Shown here piece by piece: positions 14,862 through 23,639 of a stretch of DNA of 64,000 bases. The DNA comes from Geobacillus kaustophilus (GTDB taxonomy: Bacteria > Bacillota > Bacilli > Bacillales > Anoxybacillaceae). Made by a program: the position numbers and the translations under genes. The DNA lies in NCBI RefSeq assembly GCF_000948285.1, contig NZ_JYBP01000003.1:3286001-3350000 (forward strand), in the 5' to 3' direction. A model generated the notes under the pieces. That model saw only the letters and a program-made list of their open reading frames with translations. It was not told the origin of the DNA and ran no database searches. Position 1 is the stretch's first letter. Every line of letters starts with the position of its first letter.

Positions 14862-16151
14862 TCAACGGGTGCGGAACCGGGCGACAGCCGCCTGCAATTG
14901 TTCGGCCTGTTCAACCAACTCGCCAGCCAGTTTATGCACATCGTTGATCGATGCGGCCTGCTCCTCGGTCGCCGCCGCAACTTCGAGCGCGCCGGCGGAC
15001 GTCTGCTCAGCGATCGCTGCCACTTCTTGCGTCTGCGCCGCGGCCCGTTCCATATGCCCCATTTGACACTTCGCCAACTCAGCGATGTCATGGACGGCGC
15101 GGATCACTTCATCGGCTGAGGCCGCCATGGCCGCAATGGCCTCATTCGTGCGCTCCCCTTTCGCCGCCTCAGCGTTTGCGGCGGCCACCTGCTTGTCCAT
15201 TTGCGCCACCACACGGGCGACTTCATTTTGAATGTTGCCGACCAGTTCCGCGATTTTCTTGACCGCCTTGGCGCTCTCATCAGCCAGCTTGCGCACTTCC
15301 TCGGCGACGACGGCAAACCCCCGGCCGTGCTCGCCGGCACGGGCTGCCTCAATGGAAGCATTGAGCGCAAGCAAGTTCGTCTGTTCGGCGATGTCAGCGA
15401 CAAGCAACGTAATGTTGCCGATTTGATTGGCGTGTGCTTCGAGCTGCTTGACAGCCGCCCGCGACCGTTCTTGATCGTCAGCCAGCTGATCGATGCCGCT
15501 AATGAGCGAATGGGTGATATCGCGGCTTGCCTTCAGCGTTTCAGCCATCCCATATACCGACTGTTCCGCACGCTCGGCTGTTTCTTTTACTTGCACTGCG
15601 ATGGCAAGCACATCCTCGGCCGCCGCAGCCGCTTCTTGGATCGCCTCGGCCGAAGACGCCGCCCCTTTGGAAATGTCATCAATGGTCGCTGCAATATCGC
15701 GTGCACGGTTTGACGCTGTTTCGGACGCCTGCCTCATTTCCGCCGTCTTTTCCGTCGTGCGCGCTGCGCTTTCTTCCACATTGGCGACGACTGCGCGCAA
15801 ATGGCCGAGCATCCGGTTGAACGCGACAGCCAGCGAGCGAATTTCGTCATGGGAAGAGGGCAACGGAACATCCTCATCGATATGCCCTTCCGTCGCCTTT
15901 GCCGCCGCTTCCTCGAGCCGTTGCAGCGGCCTTGTAATCCAGCCAGCAGCCAAATAGGCAAGCACTCCGGACCAAAAGATGCCAAGGAGCAACACGATCA
16001 TCGTGAACACGCTTTTGTTCCATGAGGCGAACCACTGATCATACAAAACGTACAAGAAAAAGGCGCTCGTTGAATAGGTGATCAGCGCCAACGCTGTCGT
16101 AAAGACGACTAGCTTCAGGCGCAAACCGAATCGATGACTTGTTCCCCCCAT
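14862..16151 (-). CDS. Methyl-accepting chemotaxis-type protein lacking an external sensor domain
   Basis: A 429-residue protein. Two membrane helices (about 14-38 and 46-70) are separated by only about 8 residues, so there is no extracellular ligand domain. A HAMP domain (about 70-122) and a complete cytoplasmic signalling coiled coil follow, with the CheA/CheW contact tip [38 protein letters not shown] near residues 257-295. It probably senses a cytoplasmic or membrane-borne signal and feeds the CheA pathway; this is inference. Start ATG with GAGGGGGAA upstream. It stands alone between ywlE and rpiB, away from other chemotaxis genes in this window. Confidence 0.92.
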   Translation of the reverse strand: MGGTSHRFGLRLKLVVFTTALALITYSTSAFFLYVLYDQWFASWNKSVFTMIVLLLGIFWSGVLAYLAAGWITRPLQRLEEAAAKATEGHIDEDVPLPSSHDEIRSLAVAFNRMLGHLRAVVANVEESAARTTEKTAEMRQASETASNRARDIAATIDDISKGAASSAEAIQEAAAAAEDVLAIAVQVKETAERAEQSVYGMAETLKASRDITHSLISGIDQLADDQERSRAAVKQLEAHANQIGNITLLVADIAEQTNLLALNASIEAARAGEHGRGFAVVAEEVRKLADESAKAVKKIAELVGNIQNEVARVVAQMDKQVAAANAEAAKGERTNEAIAAMAASADEVIRAVHDIAELAKCQMGHMERAAAQTQEVAAIAEQTSAGALEVAAATEEQAASINDVHKLAGELVEQAEQLQAAVARFRTR

Positions 16152-16170
16152 TTGTGTTCCCCCTCACTTC

Positions 16171-16623
16171 TCAACCTCTTTGTTCTGTTTGCAACTTTTC
16201 CGCCAAGCGGTCAATGAGCTTCTCCAGCTCATCGCGCGCCGCCCGGTACACTTCAATCGGCCCGCCGAACGGATCGGCGATGTCGCCGTCTGTTCCCGAG
16301 ACGAACTGCTTCAACGTAAACGTTTTGTCCTTCGCTTCTGGGAAACGCTCGACGATCATTTCTCTATGGCCTGATGTCATCGCCAGCACGTGCGTCGCCC
16401 AGTCGATATGCTCTTTTTTCAGCTGCGAGGAGCGGTGGGCCGCTTCGATTCCTTTTTCCTTCAACACCGCCTTGGCGTGAACCGACGCCTCGCTCCCTTC
16501 CGCCGCAAAAACGCCGGCCGATTTCACCTCGACGCCTGGCAGCTGCTTACTTTCCAACAATGCAGCCGCCATCGGGCTCCGGCACGTATTGCCTGTGCAG
16601 ACGAACAAAATGCGGTATGGCAT
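16171..16623 (-). CDS. ywlE: Low-molecular-weight protein arginine phosphatase YwlE
   Basis: A 150-residue phosphatase of the low-molecular-weight tyrosine phosphatase fold. The P-loop is VCTGNTCRSP at residues 8-17, with nucleophile Cys9. Thr13 occupies the position that, in B. subtilis YwlE, selects phosphoarginine over phosphotyrosine. The general acid aspartate is in DPFGG near residue 118. It would counter the McsB arginine kinase in protein quality control. Start ATG; it lies between mntP and the chemoreceptor gene. Confidence 0.92.
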   Translation of the reverse strand: MPYRILFVCTGNTCRSPMAAALLESKQLPGVEVKSAGVFAAEGSEASVHAKAVLKEKGIEAAHRSSQLKKEHIDWATHVLAMTSGHREMIVERFPEAKDKTFTLKQFVSGTDGDIADPFGGPIEVYRAARDELEKLIDRLAEKLQTEQRG

Positions 16624-16683
16624 GCAACCACCTCTTCACAAATCAATGACTTACCATCAATATACCATAGGGAAAAGAGCAAA

Positions 16684-16731
16684 AAAAGCAGGCAGTCCGC
16701 TTTTTTCCACTGAAGGAAAACCGCCTGCCGC
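16684..16731 (-). terminator. Terminator of mntP
   Basis: Minus strand: GCAGGCGGTTTTCC pairs with GGAAAA and GCCTGC across a small internal loop, followed by seven T residues, directly after the mntP stop codon. Confidence 0.8.
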
Positions 16732-16734
16732 CGT

Positions 16735-17286
16735 TTATAGAAAAAGCAGCTTGAGCCCGAACGCCAGCAAAATACTGCCGCCGAGCGCTTCGCTGTAAGA
16801 ACCGAGCCATTGCTGAAAATGGCGGCCGACAAAGAGGCCGACCCATGTCAGCACCATGCTGAACAGACCAAACAGCAAAATCGTCACCATCGTCCGCGCT
16901 CCGAAAATGCCGAGGCTCAGCCCGACGGAAAAGCTGTCTAGGCTGACGCTGAACGCAAAAAAAAGCAACCCCACCCCACGCGGAAACAGCGGCGAGCCGT
17001 CACCCCTCCGGAACGAGGCGATGATCATTTGCCCGCCAAGCCATAACAGCAGCGCCCCGCCCGCGTATGTCGCGACACTTCCGAACTCGCGCGACAGCAA
17101 GCGGCCGACCGCCATGCCAGCAAGCGGCATGAGAATATGAAACAAGCCGATCGTCAACCCGATATAAAACATTTGCCGCAGCCGGAGGCGCAACAGCCCC
17201 ATTCCCAACGCGACTGAAAACGCGTCCATGCCCAGCGCCAGCGCCATCATTGACAGCGCGATGATTTCGCCGATGAATGCGCCCAT
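16735..17286 (-). CDS. mntP: Manganese efflux pump MntP
   Basis: A 183-residue membrane protein with six helices arranged as two related three-helix halves. Each half carries an aspartate motif: [14 protein letters not shown] (about 17-30) and [14 protein letters not shown] (about 113-126). The family exports Mn(II). No recognisable Mn-sensing (yybP-ykoY) aptamer was seen in the 175 bases upstream. Start ATG with AGGAGGGAAG upstream. It stands between tsaC/sua5 and ywlE and has its own terminator. Confidence 0.93.
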   Translation of the reverse strand: MGAFIGEIIALSMMALALGMDAFSVALGMGLLRLRLRQMFYIGLTIGLFHILMPLAGMAVGRLLSREFGSVATYAGGALLLWLGGQMIIASFRRGDGSPLFPRGVGLLFFAFSVSLDSFSVGLSLGIFGARTMVTILLFGLFSMVLTWVGLFVGRHFQQWLGSYSEALGGSILLAFGLKLLFL

Positions 17287-17389
17287 GTTTTCTTCCCTCC
17301 TGGACCGGCCTTATTGCTAACATATGCACGTCCAGGACGGTTTAGAAGCGAGGCCGGCCAACAAGGTGCCGGCTCATGGGCAGGCGGAC

Positions 17390-17417
17390 AAAAAAAACCG
17401 GCCCACAATGGACCGGT
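17390..17417 (-). terminator. Rho-independent terminator of tsaC/sua5
   Basis: Minus strand: an 8-bp stem ACCGGTCC/GGGCCGGT (one G-U pair) with a 5-base loop, followed by seven or more T residues, about 45 bases after the stop codon. Confidence 0.88.
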
Positions 17418-17461
17418 GAAGTGTTTGGAAACAACAGCGCCTATAACAAACGGCTATCCCT

Positions 17462-18511
17462 TCATTTCCGCTGTTCGCTGATGGCGCGTCCGCCGGCTGC
17501 TTTGCGGAGCCGGTTCATGATCGCTGCGCCGATTCCTTCTTCCGGAAACGCCTCGCTGTAAATAAGATCGACGTTCGTTTCATCAAACCGGCGCAGCGTG
17601 TCGTACAGCCGGCTCGCGACCGTCTCAAGCGCCTGGCGCGTTCCGCACGGCAGCACGACATCGGCCGCATACTGATCCCGGTTTTCCTCGGTCGTCAACA
17701 CGCCGACCGTTTTCCCTTCCGCCCGGCTTTCATCGACAAGCCGCTGCAAAAGCGCCGGCGAGCCGGCGACGATCCAAAGCGGCGCTTTCGGCGCATAATG
17801 CGTATATTTCATCCCCGGCGCTTTCGGCGCCGCCTCGTCGTCCACAACAGCGGCCTCTTCAACGCGGCCGATCGCTTCCATGAGCGCCTCTTTCGTCACC
17901 CCTCCCGGGCGCAAAATCGTCGGCACGTCCCCACTGCAATCGAGCACCGTCGATTCAACGCCCACGCCGGTCGGTCCGCCGTCGATCACCCCGGCGATCC
18001 GCCCATCTAAATCGGCAAGCACGTGCGCCGCCGTCGTCGGACTCGGCCTTCCTGACCGATTCGCGCTCGGGGCGGCCAACGCCAATCCGCTCGCCTCGAT
18101 CAACGCCAGCGCAAGCGGGTGATCCGGCATGCGCACCGCCACCGTCGGCAGCCCGGCCGTCACCCGTTCAGACACCACTCCGACCCGTTTTGGCAATACT
18201 AACGTGAGCGGCCCTGGCCAAAATCGTTCCATCAACGTTTTCGCCACCGGCGGGATCGAGGCGGCTACCGCCTCCGCTTGGGCCATGCTGGCGACATGAA
18301 CGATGAGCGGATTGTCGCTCGGCCGCCCTTTGGCGGCGAAAATTTTTTCCACCGCGGCTGTATTGGCCGCATCGGCCCCCAACCCGTACACTGTTTCCGT
18401 CGGGAATGCGATGACTTCCCCGGCCCGCAGCCATTCAACCGCTTCTCGTATCTGTGGATAAACTTGCTGTTTATCAACAACATTATCCACAACCCAAACA
18501 CGCGTTTTCAA
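17462..18511 (-). CDS. tsaC: L-threonylcarbamoyladenylate synthase (Sua5 type)
   Basis: A 349-residue protein with an N-terminal YrdC/TsaC domain (GEVIAFPTETVYGLGADA, SDNPLIVH, FWPGPLTLVL, SANRSGRPSPT) and a C-terminal Sua5 domain (from about 240, APGMKYTHYAPKAPL). It makes threonylcarbamoyl-AMP for the t6A modification of tRNA. The frame reaches an ATG at 18529. TTG 18511 is preferred because GGAGAAGGTG ends 6 bases upstream and the product starts MKTRVWVVD, like B. subtilis YwlC. The first codons overlap DnaA boxes (18453-18461 and 18483-18491). Confidence 0.93.
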   Translation of the reverse strand: MKTRVWVVDNVVDKQQVYPQIREAVEWLRAGEVIAFPTETVYGLGADAANTAAVEKIFAAKGRPSDNPLIVHVASMAQAEAVAASIPPVAKTLMERFWPGPLTLVLPKRVGVVSERVTAGLPTVAVRMPDHPLALALIEASGLALAAPSANRSGRPSPTTAAHVLADLDGRIAGVIDGGPTGVGVESTVLDCSGDVPTILRPGGVTKEALMEAIGRVEEAAVVDDEAAPKAPGMKYTHYAPKAPLWIVAGSPALLQRLVDESRAEGKTVGVLTTEENRDQYAADVVLPCGTRQALETVASRLYDTLRRFDETNVDLIYSEAFPEEGIGAAIMNRLRKAAGGRAISEQRK

Positions 18512-18655
18512 TCGTTTCACCTTCTCCATCGCCGTGATTCGCCTTGAAAATGGCGGCTTTTTTTACAAGCGTCAGATCGACGCCCGGCGCCTTTCCACAG
18601 TTATACACAAACTGTGAATAAACTTGTTATTTTTGTGGATAAATTTGTGGATAGA
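18453..18655. promoter_or_regulatory. DnaA-box cluster between tsaC and spoIIR
   Basis: Five perfect matches to TTATNCACA occur in about 200 bases: 18453-18461 (minus), 18483-18491 (plus), 18602-18610 (plus), 18614-18622 (minus) and 18635-18643 (minus). Two more copies have one mismatch: 18471-18479 (plus) and 18647-18655 (minus). B. subtilis has stable DnaA-binding clusters outside oriC, and from memory one lies at ywlC, the tsaC homologue. The conserved place supports a real DnaA-titrating or replication-control site. Confidence 0.8.
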
Positions 18656-18658
18656 TGC

Positions 18659-19516
18659 TTATGGAATGAGGTGGCTGAGCCACTCTTTGAAGAAAAATTT
18701 TACTTCCACCGGCTGTTCCGGCTCGGCCTTGACGACGAAAGACGACTCGCGATCATCAGCTTTCCCTTCGCTCTGCCCATGATCGGCAGAAGAAGCGGTG
18801 TGATCTTCGTTTTCCACTGTTGCGTCCTTCGCCTCTTTCGGTTCATTCGGTTCGGCGGCCCGCTCGTCGTTCAGCTCTGCCTTGTCTTCCGCTTCGGCCG
18901 GATCGCCGTTTTGCTTCGACCCGGCTTCCATCGACCAGGCGCTCCCAGCCGACACCGGTTCATTCGTTTCGGCAGTCGTTCGGTTCGCCGCCATCATTAC
19001 GGCATCGCTGTTGGAAAAGTCAAGAAAACAAAGTGGTGGGAACAAAACGCACCACCAATTTGCTCCTTTTCCTTCTCCGAGCGTGATCAGCACGGCATTA
19101 TAGACGCCAGCTGGATACACGTAGTTGCCGTACACTTTCGTCGGAAAATGAACCGGGCCAAACTCCACTTTGTACGTTTGATCGCTTTGTTCATCGCGCA
19201 ACACGCGGGCGACCGTCTGCTCGATGTCCGGCAGGTGAGAGCGAATGACGCGCTTCGCTTCCTCAAACGAAGTGAGTTCGGCCACCCAGCCGTTGATTTG
19301 CGCATTGACCGCGTCGCGCACCTTCCGCTTCAATTGCTGGTCTTCATCAGCGTCGCTGTTGGCTAAAATGCGCAGGCGGATTGCCTCATCGGGGATGGCG
19401 ACCGCCGCGTTCGCCCCGGCGTCCGTCTTGTGGCCGTACAGCTCGACGAGTACGCCTGTCGTTAATAGAATGATATATAAACATATGGCAATGGCATTTC
19501 CTTTGATCACCATCAT
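18659..19516 (-). CDS. spoIIR: Stage II sporulation protein R, with acidic C-terminal insert
   Basis: A 285-residue forespore-secreted signal protein that triggers processing of pro-sigma-E by SpoIIGA in the mother cell. An N-terminal membrane or signal segment (about 5-26, GNAIAICLYIILLTTGVLVEL) precedes the SpoIIR domain (about 40-170), with IRLRILANSDADEDQQLKR, YPAGVYNAVLITLGEGKGANWWCVLFPPLCFLD. Residues about 174-260 are a low-complexity Asp/Glu/Ala/Lys-rich stretch, making it longer than the B. subtilis protein (about 224). The C-terminal VKFFFKEW is kept. Start ATG 19516 follows AAAGGA. It lies downstream of prmC. Confidence 0.93.
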   Translation of the reverse strand: MMVIKGNAIAICLYIILLTTGVLVELYGHKTDAGANAAVAIPDEAIRLRILANSDADEDQQLKRKVRDAVNAQINGWVAELTSFEEAKRVIRSHLPDIEQTVARVLRDEQSDQTYKVEFGPVHFPTKVYGNYVYPAGVYNAVLITLGEGKGANWWCVLFPPLCFLDFSNSDAVMMAANRTTAETNEPVSAGSAWSMEAGSKQNGDPAEAEDKAELNDERAAEPNEPKEAKDATVENEDHTASSADHGQSEGKADDRESSFVVKAEPEQPVEVKFFFKEWLSHLIP

Positions 19517-19575
19517 CGGCACCGTCCTTTCACCTTTCATTGTGGACGGCGCCGCTCATTTTTAAACCTATCAAT

Positions 19576-20457
19576 CTAACACTTTTTCCCGTTTTTCGGC
19601 CGCGTCATGTACACCATCCGGTCTTTGCCGTTGAGGTCAAAATCGACTTCCACTTTGGCTTCTGGAAACGCTGCGGCCAAGAGCGCCGCCACTGCTTGCC
19701 CTTGCCCGGCGCCGACTTCAAAAGCAGCAAGCGCCGGCGCGCCGAGCACAAGCGGCAGCTCGCGGGCAAAGCGGCGGTAAAAATCGAGCCCGTCGCGGCC
19801 GCCAAAGAGCGCCGTGTGCGGCTCATAGTGTTTGACAACCGGGGAAAGCATAGCGGCGTCCGTCTCTGGAATGTACGGCGGATTGGAAACGACGACATCG
19901 ACCGTCCGCTCCATGGCAATGATCGGCTGCAGCAAATCGCCGCACAAAAACGAAACGTTCGCCCCGAGCCGCCGGGCGTTTTCACGGGCGACCGCGAGCG
20001 CTTCGTCCGAAATATCGGTTGCGGTCACCGACAACGCTTTGTTCTCCAGCGCCAATGTCACGGCGATCGCCCCGCTGCCGGTGCCGACGTCAACCACATC
20101 GATCCGCTTCCGACCAGCAAATAGGCGCGACACCCGCTTTAGAACGCCAAGCACTAGTTCTTCCGTTTCCGGGCGCGGGATGAGCACATGGCGGTTGACG
20201 AGAAACGGCCGGCCGTAAAACGATTCATAGCCGATCAAATATTGAATCGGCACATGGTCCACCGCATGGCGGCGCACGGCGGCTGCAAACCGTTCATATA
20301 CCGCTTCGTCGACCGGCTCGCGCCAGCGGGCGAACAGTCCGGCCCGATCGGTGCCCAAATGGTGGCACAATAGCCACTCCGCCGTCCGCTCCTCTTTTCC
20401 ATGGGCGCGCAAAAAAGAAGAAGCCCAGGCGAGGACTTCATGTACGTTACGACGCAT
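19576..20457 (-). CDS. prmC: Peptide chain release factor N5-glutamine methyltransferase
   Basis: A 293-residue SAM-dependent methyltransferase that methylates the Gln of the GGQ motif in release factors. The SAM site is [18 protein letters not shown] and the catalytic NPPY is in [12 protein letters not shown]. The helical N-terminal substrate domain contains [18 protein letters not shown]. The start ATG 20457 overlaps the end of prfA, its substrate's gene, by 11 bases, so the two are translationally coupled. A longer frame upstream lies within prfA and is rejected. Confidence 0.96.
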   Translation of the reverse strand: MRRNVHEVLAWASSFLRAHGKEERTAEWLLCHHLGTDRAGLFARWREPVDEAVYERFAAAVRRHAVDHVPIQYLIGYESFYGRPFLVNRHVLIPRPETEELVLGVLKRVSRLFAGRKRIDVVDVGTGSGAIAVTLALENKALSVTATDISDEALAVARENARRLGANVSFLCGDLLQPIIAMERTVDVVVSNPPYIPETDAAMLSPVVKHYEPHTALFGGRDGLDFYRRFARELPLVLGAPALAAFEVGAGQGQAVAALLAAAFPEAKVEVDFDLNGKDRMVYMTRPKNGKKC

Positions 20458-21523
20458 CGTTCGCTTGCTCCAATTTTTTCGCTTGGTCGTCCAAAATGAG
20501 CGCCTCGATGATTTCATCCAAATGCCCATCGAGCACTTGATCAAGCTTTTGGATCGTAAGCCCGATGCGGTGGTCAGTGACGCGGTTTTGCGGGAAGTTG
20601 TACGTGCGAATGCGTTCAGAACGATCGCCGGTGCCGACAGCTTGCTTGCGCGTTTGGTCGTATTCAGCGCGCGCTTCTTGCTGGTATTTGTCGTAAATGC
20701 GGGCGCGCAATACTTTCATCGCTTTTTCTTTGTTTTTGATTTGCGATTTTTCGTCTTGACATGTAACGACAATGCCGGTCGGAATATGGGTGAGGCGCAC
20801 GGCCGACATCGTCGTGTTGACGCTTTGCCCGCCCGGTCCGCTTGAGGCGAACGTGTCGACGCGAATGTCTTTTTCATTGATTTCGACTTCGATTTCTTCC
20901 ATCTCCGGCAGGCAGGCGACTGTCGCCGTCGACGTATGGATGCGCCCGCCTGACTCCGTTTCCGGGACGCGCTGGACGCGGTGCGCGCCGTTTTCAAACT
21001 TCAGCTTTGAATACGCCCCTTTGCCATTGATGATAAAAATGATTTCTTTATAGCCACCGAGGCCAGTTGGGCTCGCTTCGATCACTTCCGTCTTCCACCC
21101 TTGCGATTCCGCATAGCGCGTATACATCCGGTACAAGTCGCCGGCAAACAGCGCCGCCTCTTCACCGCCGGCGGCCGCGCGGATTTCCATAATGACGTTT
21201 TTCTCATCGTTCGGATCTTTCGGCAAAAGCAACACTTTCAGCTTTTCAACGAGCGCCTCTTCCCGTTCTTCGAGCTCATCAATCTCTTCTTTCACCATCT
21301 CGCGCAGCTCCGGCTCCAGCTTTTCTTCGAGCATCGCTTTCGCTTCGGCCAGCTGCCCGCGAACCGATTTGTATTCGCGGTACGTTTGCACCGTTTCTTC
21401 CAAATCCGCCTGCTCTTTCGAATAATCGCGCAGCTTTTTCGGATCATTGATGACGTCGGGGTCCATCAACAGTTCATTGAGCTTTTCATACCGTTGCTCC
21501 ACAGCTTCCAACCGATCAAACAC
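20447..21523 (-). CDS. prfA: Peptide chain release factor 1
   Basis: A 358-residue release factor that reads UAA and UAG. The GGQ catalytic motif is at residues 231-233 ([14 protein letters not shown]) and the PxT-type anticodon tripeptide is PET at 187-189. The GTG at 21523 is taken as start because AGAGGTGA ends 5 bases upstream and the product begins [15 protein letters not shown]. An ATG nine bases earlier is too close to that site. It is followed by prmC in the same transcript. Confidence 0.96.
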   Translation of the reverse strand: MFDRLEAVEQRYEKLNELLMDPDVINDPKKLRDYSKEQADLEETVQTYREYKSVRGQLAEAKAMLEEKLEPELREMVKEEIDELEEREEALVEKLKVLLLPKDPNDEKNVIMEIRAAAGGEEAALFAGDLYRMYTRYAESQGWKTEVIEASPTGLGGYKEIIFIINGKGAYSKLKFENGAHRVQRVPETESGGRIHTSTATVACLPEMEEIEVEINEKDIRVDTFASSGPGGQSVNTTMSAVRLTHIPTGIVVTCQDEKSQIKNKEKAMKVLRARIYDKYQQEARAEYDQTRKQAVGTGDRSERIRTYNFPQNRVTDHRIGLTIQKLDQVLDGHLDEIIEALILDDQAKKLEQANDAS

Positions 21524-21586
21524 ATCATTCACCTCTGTTTTCCCACACAGTCTAATTTTAGATTATAGCATGAAAGGAAGCCAAAC

Positions 21587-21616
21587 AAAAACCCCCGCTT
21601 TTGGCAAGCGGGGTCT
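21587..21616 (-). terminator. Rho-independent terminator of the sporulation lipoprotein gene
   Basis: Minus strand: CCCCGCTT/AAAGCGGGG stem with a short loop followed by GTTTTTG, directly after the stop codon of the gene at 21618. The prfA -10-like TATAAT (21567-21562) lies just beyond. Confidence 0.85.
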
Positions 21617-21617
21617 C

Positions 21618-22058
21618 TCAGTTGACGCGCACGATGATTTCGTATGTCGGGATCGCTTTTGTCAGCAGCTTGTCGATGCGTTGCGCCTCGCGCTGCCGCT
21701 CCTCGTCAGACAGCTCTTCCGGTGCATCAACGGTCACATACATATTGCCGCCATGAAACCAGATGGAGTCGGCGTGGTAATCGGTGTACCGCTCAATGAT
21801 TTGCGCTGCCTTGCGCGTATCGGCGCGCTGGTTTTCGCTTCCTTCGGTCAAGCTGATAAAATTCGGGTTTTGCCGCACGTTTTCCGGATCGTCGAAGTTG
21901 TTATACAAGTCTCTGTCAGCGTCGATCTTCGGCCGCCCGTCCGTCATCAGCCGCGCGCCGTTTTTGTCCTCGCTTTGCTGGCGGTAGGACGGATGATCCG
22001 GATTCAACGAACAGGCCGAAAGCAGGAAGATCATTCCTAACAGCCAGATGCGTCTCAT
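21618..22058 (-). CDS. YhcN/YlaJ-family sporulation lipoprotein
   Basis: A 146-residue protein with a lipoprotein signal peptide: MRRIWLLGMIFLLSAC, with Cys16 as the lipidation site. The mature part is polar, with NFISLTEGSENQRADTRKAAQIIERYTDYHADSIWFHGGNMYVTV resembling the YhcN/YlaJ spore lipoprotein family. Members are found in the forespore and inner spore membrane and affect germination or outgrowth; the precise role is unknown. Start ATG with AAGGAGGCG upstream. It has its own terminator. Confidence 0.82.
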   Translation of the reverse strand: MRRIWLLGMIFLLSACSLNPDHPSYRQQSEDKNGARLMTDGRPKIDADRDLYNNFDDPENVRQNPNFISLTEGSENQRADTRKAAQIIERYTDYHADSIWFHGGNMYVTVDAPEELSDEERQREAQRIDKLLTKAIPTYEIIVRVN

Positions 22059-22393
22059 CCTTTTTCGCCTCCTTAGCTGTTAGGATGTCCATGATCGCCC
22101 GTCAATGATACACGGCAAGCCATAAATCTTTCTGCCATCATTCGTCTATTTTGCGGCGAACGAACAAAAGGGGCAGCCTAGTTGAGCGAACGACCAACGA
22201 TGAACGAGCCGCATGCCAAACGCTTTTTCCTCCCATAGCGAATGGACGCACGAGACGGGCGAGGATGATGGCGCCGCTTCCGCCCTTCTCGGTCGGCGAA
22301 ATATACGAATATGCGCCGTTTCTATCAACGATGGCGGCGCTTCGCCACTTGGCCGATGAAAGCGGCCAAACAACATCAGTGACCGCCTCACCA
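22059..22393. other. Gene-free spacer between tdk and the lipoprotein gene
   Basis: This 335-base stretch has no coding sequence I can recognise, although frames stay open on both strands. A 7-bp stem TTGGCCG/CGGCCAA (22349-22355 with 22363-22369) lies just after tdk and lacks a T-run. It could be a weak terminator or part of a decayed gene. Confidence 0.45.
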
Positions 22394-23017
22394 TCACTCA
22401 CCCGTATGTCCAGCAAGCGGGCGGTTGTATCGCTTTTTCGGTTTGCCGAGCACCTCATGGTGATGGCGGCAACGCGGCTCATACGTTTCACTGGCGCCGA
22501 CGAGAATCACCGGATCGTCATAAGAGGCGGGCGCACCGTTAATGAGCCGCTGCGTCCGGCTGGCCGGGGAACCGCATACCGTGCAAACCGCCTGCAGCTT
22601 TGTCACCGACTCAGCGATCGCCATCAGCGCCGGCACGGGGCCAAACGGTTCGCCGCGAAAATCTTGGTCGAGCCCCGCGGCGATGACGCGGCAGCCGCAA
22701 TCAGCGAGCGTTTGCACCACATCGATGATGTCGTCGGAAAAAAACTGTACTTCATCGATAGCGACGACGTCGGTGGCGGCGGAAATGTAGCGGAACATTT
22801 CCGCCGGCGTCGCGACCGGAATGGCGATCACCGAATTGCCGTTGTGCGACACAACTGCATCTTCGCTATAACGATTGTCAATCGTCGGTTTGAACACTTT
22901 CACTTCCTGCTTGGCAAACTGAGCGCGGCGGACGCGGCGAATCAATTCTTCTGATTTGCCGGAAAACATACATCCACAAATGACCTCAAGCCAGCCGGAC
23001 TGCGTCATCACGTACAT
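22394..23017 (-). CDS. tdk: Thymidine kinase
   Basis: A 207-residue type II thymidine kinase of the salvage pathway (thymidine + ATP to dTMP). The Walker A loop is [16 protein letters not shown] at about 13-28 and the Walker B-like segment is [10 protein letters not shown]. Structural zinc ligands are Cys-x2-Cys in [10 protein letters not shown] and a C-terminal CRHHH. Start ATG 23017 has AAAGGAGA upstream; an internal ATG at codon 4 lies farther away. It sits between rpmE and the lipoprotein gene. Confidence 0.96.
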   Translation of the reverse strand: MYVMTQSGWLEVICGCMFSGKSEELIRRVRRAQFAKQEVKVFKPTIDNRYSEDAVVSHNGNSVIAIPVATPAEMFRYISAATDVVAIDEVQFFSDDIIDVVQTLADCGCRVIAAGLDQDFRGEPFGPVPALMAIAESVTKLQAVCTVCGSPASRTQRLINGAPASYDDPVILVGASETYEPRCRHHHEVLGKPKKRYNRPLAGHTGE

Positions 23018-23136
23018 CGTGGCCCTCTCCTTTCACATAGCACTGTCCTCAAACCATCGGCCGCTCCTTGCCGTCTGCCATCGCGACGATCAGCGGGATC
23101 AGCCTTATAAGCCACCGGCCTTCCATCTGCTCTCAC

Positions 23137-23166
23137 GAAAAAGCAGGCAAGTTTCGCTTGCCTGCT
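23137..23166 (-). terminator. Rho-independent terminator of rpmE
   Basis: Minus strand: a perfect 10-bp stem AGCAGGCAAG/CTTGCCTGCT with a 5-base loop followed by TTTTT, 15 bases after the rpmE stop codon. Confidence 0.9.
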
Positions 23167-23181
23167 TTCGTCACGTTCTTG

Positions 23182-23382
23182 TTACTGAAGGCCGTATTTT
23201 TTATTGAATTTATCCACGCGGCCCGCTGCCGTAACAAATTTTTGTTTGCCCGTGAAGAACGGATGGCATTCCGAGCAAATCTCCACGCGCAGTTCGTCTT
23301 TGACCGAACCGCTTTCGAATTCGTTGCCGCATGCGCAGCGGACGATGACTTTTTTGTACTCTGGATGGATGCCTTGTTTCAT
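23182..23382 (-). CDS. rpmE: 50S ribosomal protein L31 (zinc-binding type)
   Basis: A 66-residue L31 of the zinc (C+) type: Cys16 and Cys18 in [10 protein letters not shown] plus the CSEC pair in [14 protein letters not shown]31 bridges the two ribosomal subunits; the C+ form also stores zinc in Bacillus. Start ATG 23382 is chosen because AAGGAG lies 9 bases upstream; an in-frame ATG at 23391 overlaps that site. A strong promoter at 23580-23608 leaves an untranslated leader of about 190 bases. Confidence 0.96.
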   Translation of the reverse strand: MKQGIHPEYKKVIVRCACGNEFESGSVKDELRVEICSECHPFFTGKQKFVTAAGRVDKFNKKYGLQ

Positions 23383-23573
23383 CGTTTTCATCTCCTTCCG
23401 CCCTGTATCTTATCGAAACAGAGTGATTCGTAGCATGGAACGCTTCATGCTTATGCGCGCCCGCCCGTTTGGCAAGGCGCAGCGCATGGAACGGCCGAGG
23501 CTCCGGTAAAGCGAACCCGGCCGGTGCAAATCACGGATCGCACAAACCAAAAGGCGCTAGCCAAAACACACAT
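23383..23573 (-). promoter_or_regulatory. Long 5' leader of rpmE, candidate L31 autoregulatory element
   Basis: The distance from the predicted transcription start (about 23573) to the rpmE ATG is roughly 190 bases, and no gene lies between. Structured L31 leaders that bind L31 are described in Firmicutes. I infer that this region is one, but I have not matched the consensus fold. Confidence 0.45.
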
Positions 23574-23579
23574 GTCAAG

Positions 23580-23608
23580 ATTATAACAGCTTTTCTGTCA
23601 GTTTGCAA
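23580..23608 (-). promoter_or_regulatory. Sigma-A promoter of rpmE
   Basis: Minus strand: TTGCAA (23608-23603), 17-base spacer and a perfect TATAAT (23585-23580), located just after the rho stop codon. Confidence 0.7.
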
Positions 23609-23639
23609 CGGGCGATTCGCGGCAAATTCCGCCAACTGC

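Noticed and set aside
17287-17461. Possible Mn-sensing yybP-ykoY riboswitch upstream of mntP
   Set aside because: The region was inspected because mntP genes often carry this switch, but the conserved loop sequences are not visible.
22138-22491. Open frames on both strands in the tdk-lipoprotein spacer
   Set aside because: They overlap tdk, lack start signals and match no family I know. A decayed gene is possible but cannot be shown.
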